From positions 1-64,000 of the forward strand of contig JAAVIC010000022.1 in assembly GCA_014799385.1 (NCBI GenBank): a stretch of 64,000 nucleotides of DNA. The letters run 5' to 3'. Positions 31,862 through 40,157 of the stretch are shown piece by piece. Position numbers and translations under genes: made by a program. A model generated the notes under the pieces. The model saw only the letters and a list, made by a program, of their open reading frames with translations. It was not told the DNA's origin and did no database searches. The DNA is from Oscillospiraceae bacterium (GTDB lineage: Bacteria > Bacillota > Clostridia > Oscillospirales > Ruminococcaceae). Each line of letters opens with the position of its first letter. Position 1 is the first letter of the stretch.

Positions 31862-32993
31862 ATACAGATTTGTGACGACTGACAGCGCGAATATCGTTGC
31901 GGACTTAACGGCAAAATACGAGGAGCTGACAGGTCGTTCTCTGTTGCCGTCCGACCCCGATAAACTGTTTATTTCGTGGGTTGGGGGAATCATTATTCAA
32001 GAGCGGATTCTGCTTAACTATGCCGCGAATCAGAATATCCCGTCACGAGCGGTCGGAGAAAACCTTGACGCGCTGGGCGAAATGGTTTACAATGTCAAAC
32101 GTCCGCAAGCCGAGCCTGCCGTCTGCACAATGAGGTTTACGATATCCGCGCCGCAGAAGTTCGCGGTGGAAATCCCGAAAGGCACAAAAGTTACCGACAG
32201 TGGTGGAAAATACACATGGGAAACAGTTTCGGACGCGATTGTTCCCATTGGCGCGGTTATTGCCGACGTTGAGGTTCAGTGCACAACTGTGGGAGCAGTT
32301 GGGAATGGATTTGCCCCCGGACAGATAAGCACGCTTGTTGACGTGGATAAGGTACTGTATTATCAATCCTGTGCGAATATCGACACTTCCAACAGTGGCA
32401 CGGAAATGGCAACAGACGCAGAGTACTACGAGCTTATGCGGCAAGGGCTGGAAGCGTATAGCACAGCGGGTCCGCGCGGTGCGTATGAGTATCACGCGAA
32501 AACGGTTTCAACGTCCATTGCGGACGTGTGCGCGATAAATCCCGTTGACAAGCCCGGACACGTTGAGATTTACGCGATTATGTCGGACGGAAGTATCGCG
32601 GACGACGGCACGAAAAACGCAATTCTCGAGGCTTGCTCGGACGATAAAGTACGACCTCTTACTGATATTGTGGAGGTCTGCGATCCCGAAACGGCGGAGT
32701 TCAACGTTGATTTGACGTACTATGTCGACCGCGCGGAAAGTCGTTCAATCGCCGATATTGGCGCGGCAATTAGGGCGGCTGTCGATGAATATACCGAGTG
32801 GCAATGCGCGAAAATCGGGCGCGATATCAATCCCTCGCGGTTGATGTGGCTGCTTCGCGATACGGGCGCGAAACGTGTTGAAATTCATGAACCTGATTTT
32901 GTGTCGCTCCGCGACGGCAGTGGACGATTAACTCCCCAGACTGCACGGCTTGGTACTGTAAACATCATAAACGGAGGATATGAAGATGAGTAG
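31848..32993 (+). CDS. Baseplate protein J
   Basis: 381 residues with the baseplate J pattern: SWVGGIIIQERILLNYAANQNIPSRA and GENLDALGEMV near 45-85, AVEIPKGTKV, and a C-terminal GRDINPSRLMWLLRDTGAKRV. It forms the baseplate wedge with W and I. Strong GGTGGAGGTGAG site. Confidence 0.93.
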   Translation: MRGSEYRFVTTDSANIVADLTAKYEELTGRSLLPSDPDKLFISWVGGIIIQERILLNYAANQNIPSRAVGENLDALGEMVYNVKRPQAEPAVCTMRFTISAPQKFAVEIPKGTKVTDSGGKYTWETVSDAIVPIGAVIADVEVQCTTVGAVGNGFAPGQISTLVDVDKVLYYQSCANIDTSNSGTEMATDAEYYELMRQGLEAYSTAGPRGAYEYHAKTVSTSIADVCAINPVDKPGHVEIYAIMSDGSIADDGTKNAILEACSDDKVRPLTDIVEVCDPETAEFNVDLTYYVDRAESRSIADIGAAIRAAVDEYTEWQCAKIGRDINPSRLMWLLRDTGAKRVEIHEPDFVSLRDGSGRLTPQTARLGTVNIINGGYEDE

Positions 32994-33729
32994 TTACATT
33001 ACGGACGAATCCGCGCTTGTCGGCTCACTTCCATTCTCCATATCAAGAAATGATGATAAGGAGCGGCTTGCCGAGACAATCGCCGCAGAACTTGCCAAGC
33101 TCGTTGGAAACACCGACTGTGCTGCGATTTTACCGCGCGTGGACGAGCTGCCCGAACAGGTTTTGGATATTCTCGCGTATGACCTGAAGATTGACTGGTA
33201 CGAGCCGTCCGCACCAATTGCGAACAAGCGGCGAGCTGTCAAGGAGGCAATGTTCGTACATCGATACAAAGGAACAAAATACGCGGTGGAAACTGCTTTG
33301 CACTCTGTGTTCCAATCCGCTGAAGTGCAGGAGTGGTTCGAGTATGGCGGAGAACCATTCCATTTCAAACTCGCGGTTTATGGCGGCTCCGCCGGCAGCA
33401 ATCTGAAAAGCCTTATCGCGCGGATTCAGTACGCGAAAAATCTCCGAAGCGTAATGGATACGGTAGAATTCACAATCGAGCCTGACGGCGAGATTGAGGT
33501 TTATTTCGGTGCGAAAATCGCAGGAATAATCAAGAATCTGCAATCAAAAATAACCGCCGAATTTGACAGCTTTGCCGTCACTGGCAGCTATTCGGCTGGA
33601 ATGGCACTCGCGGGACGCGAAAGGCACTATACCGCGCGAATGAATTACAATGAGGGCGATTTCTCCGTTTCGGGGGATTTCTCTATAGGTGCGAAAACCA
33701 CATGCTTTGTCAAAAAAATAGGAGGCTGA
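32986..33729 (+). CDS. Tail protein I
   Basis: 247 residues. The P2 gpI pattern: LPEQVLDILAYDLKIDWYEP, ANKRRAVKEAMFVHRYKGTKYAVETAL (about 66-100). The C-terminal part is beta-rich. Completes the wedge and holds the fibres. ATG 32986 is preferred over 32980 by spacing to ACGGAGG. Confidence 0.9.
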   Translation: MSSYITDESALVGSLPFSISRNDDKERLAETIAAELAKLVGNTDCAAILPRVDELPEQVLDILAYDLKIDWYEPSAPIANKRRAVKEAMFVHRYKGTKYAVETALHSVFQSAEVQEWFEYGGEPFHFKLAVYGGSAGSNLKSLIARIQYAKNLRSVMDTVEFTIEPDGEIEVYFGAKIAGIIKNLQSKITAEFDSFAVTGSYSAGMALAGRERHYTARMNYNEGDFSVSGDFSIGAKTTCFVKKIGG

Positions 33730-33734
33730 TAAAA

Positions 33735-34466
33735 TTGAGTTGGAATGAAGTGGTGCTGACAAAGGTCGGCGAGGAGCTGATTGCGGGAATGTTGGGCGGG
33801 GCGAGGCTTACCATTACACGAGCCGAAATCGGCGATACGGCGGTTGACGAGGAAACGCTCCCCGAACAAACGGCGGTGTTTTCGCCAATTTCCGCGCCTG
33901 CGCTGATTCGCGGACAGGGAATGGTCGAGAGCAGGAACGGCACGAGAATCGACATTCAGATTCGCAATGATGGAGTAACAGAAACATCGCGAATGAAACA
34001 AATCGGCATTTTCGCCAAAACGGAATCGCACGAGGAGATTATGCTCGGGATTTTGCAAGACGATGTAGGTGAGGAAATCCCTGCATATAACGATTTTCCC
34101 GAGTGGCTGATTTCGCTTTCCGTGATTATCGGTATCAGTCGTACTAACAACATCGTTGTGAATGTCAATCCGCACGTTTTCGTTACGTTGGAGGATTTTA
34201 ACGTATTGAAGGAGCAGCTTTCCGCTCATCTGGCGGAATCCAACTGTCATCATCGAGAAATCTCGCGGCGATTCCGTGATCCTACCAAGCCCGATTATGG
34301 GATAGGTGGAGGGGATGCGGCGGGAGTAACGTTGATAACGGCTGAATATACGGGAAACACCGATGTAACAGTTGTAATCAACGGTAAAGAATACGACGGA
34401 AAGAACATAAGCCGCAGAGCGGAGGACGCTCCGAGCGGCACGCTTATAATCAAGGAGGAACAGTAA
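33735..34466 (+). CDS. Tail fibre protein, collar/H-like N-terminal domain
   Basis: 243 residues from a TTG with GGAGG upstream. The N-terminal half resembles phage tail-collar fibre domains (VLTKVGEELIAGMLGGARLT, MKQIGIFAK). The C-terminal half is short and beta-rich. It follows gpI, the P2 position of the fibre gene H, but is much shorter than full fibres; the distal parts are the next three genes. Confidence 0.7.
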   Translation: MSWNEVVLTKVGEELIAGMLGGARLTITRAEIGDTAVDEETLPEQTAVFSPISAPALIRGQGMVESRNGTRIDIQIRNDGVTETSRMKQIGIFAKTESHEEIMLGILQDDVGEEIPAYNDFPEWLISLSVIIGISRTNNIVVNVNPHVFVTLEDFNVLKEQLSAHLAESNCHHREISRRFRDPTKPDYGIGGGDAAGVTLITAEYTGNTDVTVVINGKEYDGKNISRRAEDAPSGTLIIKEEQ

Positions 34467-34467
34467 T

Positions 34468-34986
34468 ATGGCAAATACAAAGTACATTTTGGAATCCATT
34501 AAGGTGGATAACGAACTGAAAGAGATTATCGCCAAGTCGAACGGCGAGAACACCACCGTCACTTACGGCGGAAAGGAGATGACACTCTCGGCGGCATTGG
34601 CGGAAATCGCAGCAAGCGTATCGGACATTCCCTCGGGAGAAAACATTGACAAGAAAATCAGCGCGGCTATTGACGAGCTGATTGGCGGTGCGCCCGAAGC
34701 CTACGATACCTTGAAAGAAATTGCGAACTACATTATTGAGCACGAGGACGTTGTTTCAACGCTTAATAACGCTATCGGAGGCAAAGTCGACAAGGTAGAG
34801 GGTAAGGGCTTGTCCGCAGAGGATTTCACCACAGCCCTCAAGGAAAAACTCGAAAGCCTTCCCAACATTACATCGGCGGACATTGAACGGCTTAACGGTA
34901 TTCGCGGCGTCAGATACGGCACACAAGCTCCAGATGATATGCAAAACGGAGAACTGTTTGTTCGCGTGGTTTCCGCTTCGGAATAA
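34468..34986 (+). CDS. Tail fibre/structural protein
   Basis: 172 residues, largely helical. It carries the ELIGGAPEAYDTLKEIANYI motif that recurs in Firmicutes phage fibre and structural proteins. The C-terminus has RYGTQAPDDMQNGELFVRV, a typical fibre-tip segment. AAGGAGGA upstream. Confidence 0.68.
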   Translation: MANTKYILESIKVDNELKEIIAKSNGENTTVTYGGKEMTLSAALAEIAASVSDIPSGENIDKKISAAIDELIGGAPEAYDTLKEIANYIIEHEDVVSTLNNAIGGKVDKVEGKGLSAEDFTTALKEKLESLPNITSADIERLNGIRGVRYGTQAPDDMQNGELFVRVVSASE

Positions 34987-35008
34987 TCAGTACAATTAGC
35001 AATCTTTT

Positions 35009-35040
35009 GGCGCGGCAAAATGCTTGCCGCGCCATTTTGA
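35009..35040 (+). terminator. Intrinsic terminator between fibre genes
   Basis: GGCGCGGCAA (35009-35018) / 5-base loop / TTGCCGCGCC (35024-35033), then ATTTTG. A 10-bp GC-rich stem within the late operon. Confidence 0.78.
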
Positions 35041-35052
35041 AAGGAGGACAAT

Positions 35053-35403
35053 ATGTCAACTATTGAACGTGATATAGTTATGCAGTCGAAGGATGAAAAC
35101 GGAAATCCTACGATTGATTTGCCAATCACGAGGCTTGGGAACATCGAAGATACCGCAAAAATAAAGGAAAAACCGGTTAAGGGGGATTATCTCGCGATTG
35201 TTGACAGCGAAGATAATGGGGAAATGAAGAAAGTAAAGGTTGGGGATATTTCACTCCCCGCAAACGGCGGCAACGCAGACACGGTGGACGGCGCGCACGT
35301 TGTCACTACCTCCGCGCTCGGACTGCACAAAATGGCAAGCGGAACAGCCGCCGCAAACTCCACGAACTGTCCGCCAGGGTGTTGGTATGGGCAGTATGAG
35401 TAA
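35053..35403 (+). CDS. Tail fibre accessory protein, unknown
   Basis: 116 residues. N-terminal DENGNPTIDLPITRLGNIED and a GGNADTVDGAHVVTTSALGLHKMASGT segment (about 75-100). GNADTVDGxHA-type sequences are common in fibre proteins. Ends in a Cys/Gly tail. AAAGGAGGA upstream. Confidence 0.6.
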   Translation: MSTIERDIVMQSKDENGNPTIDLPITRLGNIEDTAKIKEKPVKGDYLAIVDSEDNGEMKKVKVGDISLPANGGNADTVDGAHVVTTSALGLHKMASGTAAANSTNCPPGCWYGQYE

Positions 35404-35415
35404 GGCGGTGGAGCA

Positions 35416-36192
35416 ATGATTACAGCAAACGATAACGGCGTTCTGCGGTCGCTCGGAACTGTTTCGGAGAATAACGGCGGTGTGCTTCACGAAATGAACA
35501 CCGTCCACGCGAATGACGGGGGAGTGCTGCGCGAGATTTTTTCGAGTAGTGTTGATTCCGCGACCGTTGATGGCATTACCCCGTTAGTTGTCGCCGAAGA
35601 CCACCTCGTAATCGTCAACAACGGCTCTTTTACACTCTCCGCACCAAAGGGAGCAAGAATTATTGTAGGCGGCGCGGCGCAAGGCACAAGCGGCGGAAAT
35701 GTCGCGGAGTACGTTCTGGATAAAAACACCAGAAATGCAGTTTGTGTATCAAATTGTGCCGCCGTAAATTCAGGCGGTGCTACAACCTTGACAGTCAATG
35801 GGACTACATACGACAGCGGCTCAACCCGCCAGATTATCCAATCAAAATGGGGTCCTATTGGTGGTAGCGGCGGCTATGGTAGCACAAGTGGCAACGGAGG
35901 TAATGGATCAGGTGCAGGCGGTGGCGGCGGAGCACGCAGATATTGGGGCAGAAACGGAAATTATGGAGGGGATACGGCGGGAAAAGGCGGAAATTATGGT
36001 GGCTACGGCAACCAAGGTGGAAATGCTAAGGGTGCAGGTCATCACGGCGGTGACGGCGGCTATGCTGCGGGTGGCGGCGGCTATGGCAGTCTTACGGATT
36101 ATTTCCACACCGAAGATGAGTACGGGTATTTTGGTACCGTAAACGGAACGGTCGGTAGCGGCGGCGCGGGAATAATCGTAATCGAATGGTAA
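35416..36192 (+). CDS. Glycine-rich tail-tip/adhesin protein
   Basis: 258 residues. It starts with three ~14-residue repeats (NDNGVLRSLGTVS / NNGGVLHEMNTVH / NDGGVLREIFSS, about 5-45). A beta region follows. About residues 148-238 are more than 40% glycine with GGxGG and GGNGG runs, ending in GSGGAGIIVIEW. Polyglycine-rich tips form receptor-binding sandwiches in some phage adhesins, so this is probably the host-recognition tip (inference). Confidence 0.65.
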   Translation: MITANDNGVLRSLGTVSENNGGVLHEMNTVHANDGGVLREIFSSSVDSATVDGITPLVVAEDHLVIVNNGSFTLSAPKGARIIVGGAAQGTSGGNVAEYVLDKNTRNAVCVSNCAAVNSGGATTLTVNGTTYDSGSTRQIIQSKWGPIGGSGGYGSTSGNGGNGSGAGGGGGARRYWGRNGNYGGDTAGKGGNYGGYGNQGGNAKGAGHHGGDGGYAAGGGGYGSLTDYFHTEDEYGYFGTVNGTVGSGGAGIIVIEW

Positions 36193-36210
36193 AATGCAGG
36201 AGGTATTTTT

Positions 36211-36636
36211 ATGGTTAAATTTGCAAACGGAAAACAGCTTGAAACAATCGCCGTATACGGCGGAAAGCAGACGTTCCAGAACGCGAACCGCGGAACTTTG
36301 GAAATCCAAATCGCGGCGGAAAACACGACATTTGACGAGCTGAAGGAGCTTTACACCGACAGCGCGGCATTGTCCGAAATCGAAATCACTGAAACGGGAA
36401 TCGTTCAAAACGAAAACGGCGAGAACGAGGAAAAAGTCATCACGCAGTCTTTGCAGCTCAATTTCACGCTTCCCGTGGAGCTTGCACTCCGCGAGATTGA
36501 TGGTGCGCAGACGTGGTGTGTGAAACTGGCGCAAAAGTCCGAAATCGAGATTGCACAGGAGCGTCAAGCTGAGGCTATCAACGACACACAGCTCGGTCTT
36601 ATCGAGCTTGCGGCGATGATTGGAGGTGAGGGATAA
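36211..36636 (+). CDS. Tail-region protein, unknown
   Basis: 141 residues, beta-rich and acidic (FANGKQLETIAVYGGKQTFQ; NGENEEKVITQSLQLNF), with a C-terminal helix. Proteins of this kind lie between fibres and lysis genes in many Firmicutes prophages. No function known. CAGGAGG upstream. Confidence 0.6.
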   Translation: MVKFANGKQLETIAVYGGKQTFQNANRGTLEIQIAAENTTFDELKELYTDSAALSEIEITETGIVQNENGENEEKVITQSLQLNFTLPVELALREIDGAQTWCVKLAQKSEIEIAQERQAEAINDTQLGLIELAAMIGGEG

Positions 36637-36743
36637 TGGCTAAGATTTACGCGACCCAAATCAAGCGCGGGACAATCACAATCAACGATGTGCCCAAGCG
36701 GTGGCGGAGCGCGGTGGTGGTGCTGCTTAATGGCGATACCTAA
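36636..36743 (+). CDS. 35-residue phage protein
   Basis: A very short gene starting at the previous gene's stop (TAATG) with TGGAGGTGAGG upstream. It begins MAKIYATQIKRGTITINDVP and ends in a basic/hydrophobic segment. Size, start and position resemble the short CD1375-like proteins found before holins in clostridial phages. Confidence 0.6.
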   Translation: MAKIYATQIKRGTITINDVPKRWRSAVVVLLNGDT

Positions 36744-36800
36744 GTCCAATATAGCATTATGCGGTTTGGCGGCGGATTTTCTGCCGGAGGGGGTGATGAA

Positions 36801-37190
36801 ATGGACAGTGCGATAATCGTCGCGATTATAACAAGCTGTATGGCACTTTTGGGAGTGATTTTTACGGCTGTTTTTAATGCGGTAATAGCACGAAAAAACG
36901 CAAAAGAAGCGCAGAGGCTCACCGAGGAAACGCGGCAAGCACTTGATAACGCTCAAACGGCAAAGTACGAAAAGCACATCGAGGACGGCGTACAATGCCT
37001 TTTGAGAGCGGAGATAATTCGCTCTAACGAAAAATACACAGCAAGAAGATATTGCCCTGTATACGCGAAAGAAAGCCTTAAACGCGTATATAAAGCGTAT
37101 CACGAGTTAGGCGGGAACGACGTTGCAACCCATCTGTACGAGGAGTGTATGGAACTTCCCGAACGAAAGGAGAATGAAAATGAAAATTAA
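36801..37190 (+). CDS. Small membrane protein in the lysis region
   Basis: 129 residues. One transmembrane segment at about 4-28 (AIIVAIITSCMALLGVIFTA), then a coiled coil (30-60) and a soluble C-terminal part. N-out/C-in or the reverse cannot be told. It could be a holin partner or regulator. GAGGGGGTGAT precedes ATG 36801. It overlaps the holin candidate. Confidence 0.6.
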   Translation: MDSAIIVAIITSCMALLGVIFTAVFNAVIARKNAKEAQRLTEETRQALDNAQTAKYEKHIEDGVQCLLRAEIIRSNEKYTARRYCPVYAKESLKRVYKAYHELGGNDVATHLYEECMELPERKENENEN

Positions 37191-37395
37191 TTGGCAAAGA
37201 AAACTGACAAGCCGAAAACTGTGGGTATCTGTCGCGGGATTTGTCGCGGGGCTTATCGTTCTCGGGAACGGCTCGCAGGATACCGCCGATAAAATCAGCG
37301 GCACGATTCTTACCGGGGCAAGCGTTCTCGGGTACATACTCGGCGAGGGGCTTACCGACGCGGCGAATAAGAAGGGAGATGATGAAGATGCGTGA
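37180..37395 (+). CDS. Putative holin
   Basis: 71 residues with a basic N-terminus (KINWQRKLTSRK), a hydrophobic segment (LWVSVAGFVAGLIVLG), a second weakly hydrophobic segment (ILTGASVLGYILGEGL) and an acidic tail. Two short membrane segments and position before the amidase fit a small holin. ATG 37180 spaced 8 from AAAGGAG. Confidence 0.65.
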   Translation: MKINWQRKLTSRKLWVSVAGFVAGLIVLGNGSQDTADKISGTILTGASVLGYILGEGLTDAANKKGDDEDA

Positions 37396-37504
37396 TAATA
37401 AGAAGAATCCTTCCGAACAGGAAGAACCGATTATTACGGACGTAACGCAGTTTTCACAGGCGGCCCTGGACGAGCACGCCGACGCGAAAGGAGACGACGA
37501 GTAA
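37388..37504 (+). CDS. Small acidic protein, unknown
   Basis: 38 residues, polar and acidic (MRDNKKNPSEQEEPIITDVT...). It overlaps the holin candidate by 8 bases and the endolysin start by 1 (TAATG). GGGAGATGATG upstream. It is possibly only a coupling ORF for the endolysin. Confidence 0.45.
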   Translation: MRDNKKNPSEQEEPIITDVTQFSQAALDEHADAKGDDE

Positions 37505-38448
37505 TGAACTTCACTAATAGCCCGTTGGTGAACTATACAAAAATTTCACCGTTCAGAACCCCGAACAGAAACCACGCAATCGACACTGTGACGATTCATT
37601 GCGTTGTCGGGCAGTGTGCGATTGAATCACTCGGCGAATTGTTCCAAACGAAGGAATGTTCGTCAAATTACGGCATTGGCTATGACGGCAGAATCGGAAT
37701 GTACGTTGAGGAAAAAGACCGCTCTATGTGTTCCTCATCGGCTTCCAATGACCACAGAGCAATCACAATCGAAGTCGCAAGCGATACAAAAGAACCGTAT
37801 GCGGTTAGACCCGCAGCGTATAACGCACTGATTCGCTTGCTTGTGGACATCTGCAAGCGAAACGGTATTAAGAAACTGGTGTGGTCCACGAATAAAAACG
37901 ACCGTGTGAATCACCTCAACGGCTGCAATATGACGGCGCACAGGGATTACCACAGTGGGAAATCCTGCCCGGGAACATATCTGTACGAGCGAGAGGGGCA
38001 AATCGCAGCTGAGGTCAATAAATTGCTCGGCGTGGAGGATTCCGCAGGCACACTAGGCACATCGGAAAGTACGTTGTACCGCGTTCAAATTGGCGCATTC
38101 AGCGATTGCAAAAACGCGGAGAATTACCTCGCAAAGGCAAAAGCATCGGGATTTGTGGGGTTTGTTATTCGCAGTGATGATAACCTCTTGAGGGTGCAAA
38201 TCGGAGCGTTCACAAGCAAGCAGAATGCGGAAAACTACCTTGAAAAGGCGCGGGCGGAAGGGTTTGACGGATTTGTTGTCAAAACATCAAACGCGGCGCA
38301 GTCCGAGCCGAAAAAGTCCGTGGACGAAATCGCCCGTGAGGTAATCCACGGCGATTGGGGCAACGGTGATGAACGCAAAAAGCGTCTTACCGAGGCGGGT
38401 TATGATTACTACGCGGTTCAGGCGCGTGTGGAAGAGCTGCTCAAGTAG
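37504..38448 (+). CDS. Endolysin: N-acetylmuramoyl-L-alanine amidase with SPOR and CW_7 domains
   Basis: 314 residues, no signal peptide, so release needs the holin. Amidase_2-type domain at 1-170 with zinc ligands His32, His146 and Cys155 (TAHRDYHSGKSCPG). A SPOR-like domain at about 191-261 is built from two ~35-residue units (RVQIGAFSDCKNAENYLAKA / RVQIGAFTSKQNAENYLEKA). A CW_7/Cpl-7-like repeat at 273-314 matches the C-terminus of the tail hub. It cleaves the peptide-glycan bond of peptidoglycan. Confidence 0.95.
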   Translation: MNFTNSPLVNYTKISPFRTPNRNHAIDTVTIHCVVGQCAIESLGELFQTKECSSNYGIGYDGRIGMYVEEKDRSMCSSSASNDHRAITIEVASDTKEPYAVRPAAYNALIRLLVDICKRNGIKKLVWSTNKNDRVNHLNGCNMTAHRDYHSGKSCPGTYLYEREGQIAAEVNKLLGVEDSAGTLGTSESTLYRVQIGAFSDCKNAENYLAKAKASGFVGFVIRSDDNLLRVQIGAFTSKQNAENYLEKARAEGFDGFVVKTSNAAQSEPKKSVDEIAREVIHGDWGNGDERKKRLTEAGYDYYAVQARVEELLK

Positions 38449-38490
38449 CGGTGGTGAACGTCAAGGATTTGACATTGATATAAATATCCA

Positions 38491-38526
38491 AACATCCCCT
38501 CGGAGAAATCTGAGGGGATGTTTTAT
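38491..38526 (+). terminator. Terminator of the late operon
   Basis: AACATCCCCTC (38491-38501) / 10-base loop / GAGGGGATGTT (38512-38522), followed by TTATT. An 11-bp stem 42 bases after the endolysin stop. Confidence 0.85.
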
Positions 38527-38549
38527 TGCTTATTCTAAAGTATCCTTTC

Positions 38550-38578
38550 TTGCACTCCAACGAATTGTGCCGTATAAT
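38550..38578 (+). promoter_or_regulatory. Sigma-70-type promoter for cargo genes
   Basis: TTGCAC (38550-38555), 17 bases, TATAAT (38573-38578). It immediately follows the late terminator, so the cargo genes are transcribed independently of the lytic genes. Confidence 0.75.
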
Positions 38579-38588
38579 GTTGGTTGTA

Positions 38589-38758
38589 TGGAGGTACACA
38601 ATTATGGATTGCAAAAAAAGAAATTCGCTGAAATGATGCGTAAAGCGCGGGAATCACGAGGAATGACAATCGAGGAGCTGACAGACCCACTAACGCAATG
38701 TCAAGTGTGGAAACTGTTTTTGGCAACCGAAAGTTTATTCCTTTATACTGGACTTTGA
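38589..38758 (+). pseudogene. Broken XRE-type regulator fragment
   Basis: Reading from ATG 38589 gives a start of an HTH protein (KKKFAEMMRKARESRGMTIEEL) that then runs into unrelated residues and stops at 56 residues. A +1 shift near 38690 would continue with a plausible ending (SSVETVFGNRKFIPLYWTLK). So a frameshift in a short regulator gene is likely. A TTG at 38608 is an alternative start. Confidence 0.4.
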
Positions 38759-38798
38759 AATGTACATAGTGATGTGCAACATATGGAGGTGCATATTT

Positions 38799-40016
38799 AT
38801 GACAAAAACAAAAAGAGTAATGTCGGTTTTATTTGCATTGACAATCTTTGCAACTATGTTTGCGGGGATGAGGTTAGTAAATGTAAACGCTCATGCTGTT
38901 GAAATACTTGCAGCTGATTCTATAACATCTAAGTTGGATGCAGTGATAAGCGGCACATACGGGAATGGAAAATATTTTCCGTACCATTCGGGAGATCTTG
39001 GCTCTGTTCCTGCTAGTCTGGCAGGAGTAGCAGGTGGTCAACAGTGCTTTGGATATGCCAGATATGTGTTTTATCAATTGTTTGGTATTCCAGCTCCTGT
39101 CTTGATTGAAAGAGATAGCGATGAACTCAGTTTAAGCGATACTGGTGGAAACGGGATTACCCTTCAGGAGGTTGCATCATGTAAATATTCGGTATCGCCA
39201 AACGGCAACACTGCTTCTATTTCCAAAAATGCTTTTGCAAATGTGAAACCCGGTGATATTGTTCAATGCCGCCGTACAAGCGGTAGCGCGCATACGATGA
39301 TTGTGTATTCGGTTTCTGACACGTCAATTAAAATCCTTGATTGTAATGTTATGACCAATCAGCCAAACATAGTTTTGCTTCGTGACGAAACCTACAGTAA
39401 TTTCGCCATATATAATGTGAATTTCACAATATATCGCTCAAAGAATTACCCCAATTCATCGGTAGAGAATCCTAGTACAATAACATCCAAATTGGATAAA
39501 GTAGTCAGTGGCACATATGGAAATGGAAAATACTTTCCGTACAATTCTGGAGATCGTGGTGCTGTTCCTGCAAGTTTAGCTGGAGTAGCCGGTGGCCAAT
39601 CGAGTTTTGGATATGCCAGATATGTATTTTATCAACTGTTTGGCATCCCGGCTCCTATTTGGATTGAGAAAAACAGCGATGAACTCAGTTTAAGTGATAC
39701 CGGTGGGAACGGAATTACTCTTCAAGAAGTTGCATCATGTAAATATTTGGTATCACCAAACGGCAACACGGCTTCCATTTCCAAAAATGCTTTTGCTAAA
39801 GCAAAGCCCGGTGATTTTGTTCAGTGCCGTCGGAAAAGCGGCAGCACACATTCAATGATTGTATACTCGGTTTCCGATACATCAATCAAAATTCTTGACT
39901 GTGATGTTATGCTTAATCAACCGAATGTAGCTTTGCTGCGTGATGAAACATACACTGATTTTGCAAGCTATAACGTGAATTTCACAATATACCGTGCGAA
40001 AAACTATCCGGGCTAA
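38799..40016 (+). CDS. Secreted tandem CHAP-like protein, second copy lacking the catalytic Cys
   Basis: 405 residues. Signal peptide at 1-~32 (KRVMSVLFALTIFATMFAGM). Then two ~176-residue copies (43-218 and 229-404), very alike. Copy 1 has a papain/CHAP-type Cys83 in GGQQCFGYARYVF and His165 (SAHTMIVYSVSD). Copy 2 keeps His351 but has Ser269 instead of Cys (GGQSSFGYARYVF). The probable role is peptidoglycan or peptide cleavage outside the cell. Expressed from its own promoter; TATGGAGGTG upstream. Cargo rather than a lysis gene. Confidence 0.75.
   Translation: MTKTKRVMSVLFALTIFATMFAGMRLVNVNAHAVEILAADSITSKLDAVISGTYGNGKYFPYHSGDLGSVPASLAGVAGGQQCFGYARYVFYQLFGIPAPVLIERDSDELSLSDTGGNGITLQEVASCKYSVSPNGNTASISKNAFANVKPGDIVQCRRTSGSAHTMIVYSVSDTSIKILDCNVMTNQPNIVLLRDETYSNFAIYNVNFTIYRSKNYPNSSVENPSTITSKLDKVVSGTYGNGKYFPYNSGDRGAVPASLAGVAGGQSSFGYARYVFYQLFGIPAPIWIEKNSDELSLSDTGGNGITLQEVASCKYLVSPNGNTASISKNAFAKAKPGDFVQCRRKSGSTHSMIVYSVSDTSIKILDCDVMLNQPNVALLRDETYTDFASYNVNFTIYRAKNYPG
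38925..40013 (+). repeat. Tandem ~530-bp direct duplication inside the CHAP-like gene
   Basis: 38925-39452 and 39483-40013 encode the two copies. Codons differ at many third positions while most residues are kept, so the duplication is old and under protein-level selection. Confidence 0.85.
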
Positions 40017-40120
40017 ATAACTGGTTAACACTCACGGTGAAGTGCTTTACCAAACACTTTGGGAAAAGGTCTTTTGACAATTTATATATCCCTAATCTTA
40101 TAGGGATTACCTTCATAATA

Positions 40121-40157
40121 AAAAATTCCGAGAGGACATATCCTCTCGGAAATTTTT
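40121..40157. terminator. Bidirectional terminator
   Basis: AAAAATTCCGAGAGGA (40121-40136) pairs with TCCTCTCGGAAATTTTT (40141-40157). It lies between the rightward CHAP-like gene and the leftward XRE gene, serving both. A small CCCTAATCTTATAGGG dyad lies at about 40090. Confidence 0.88.
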
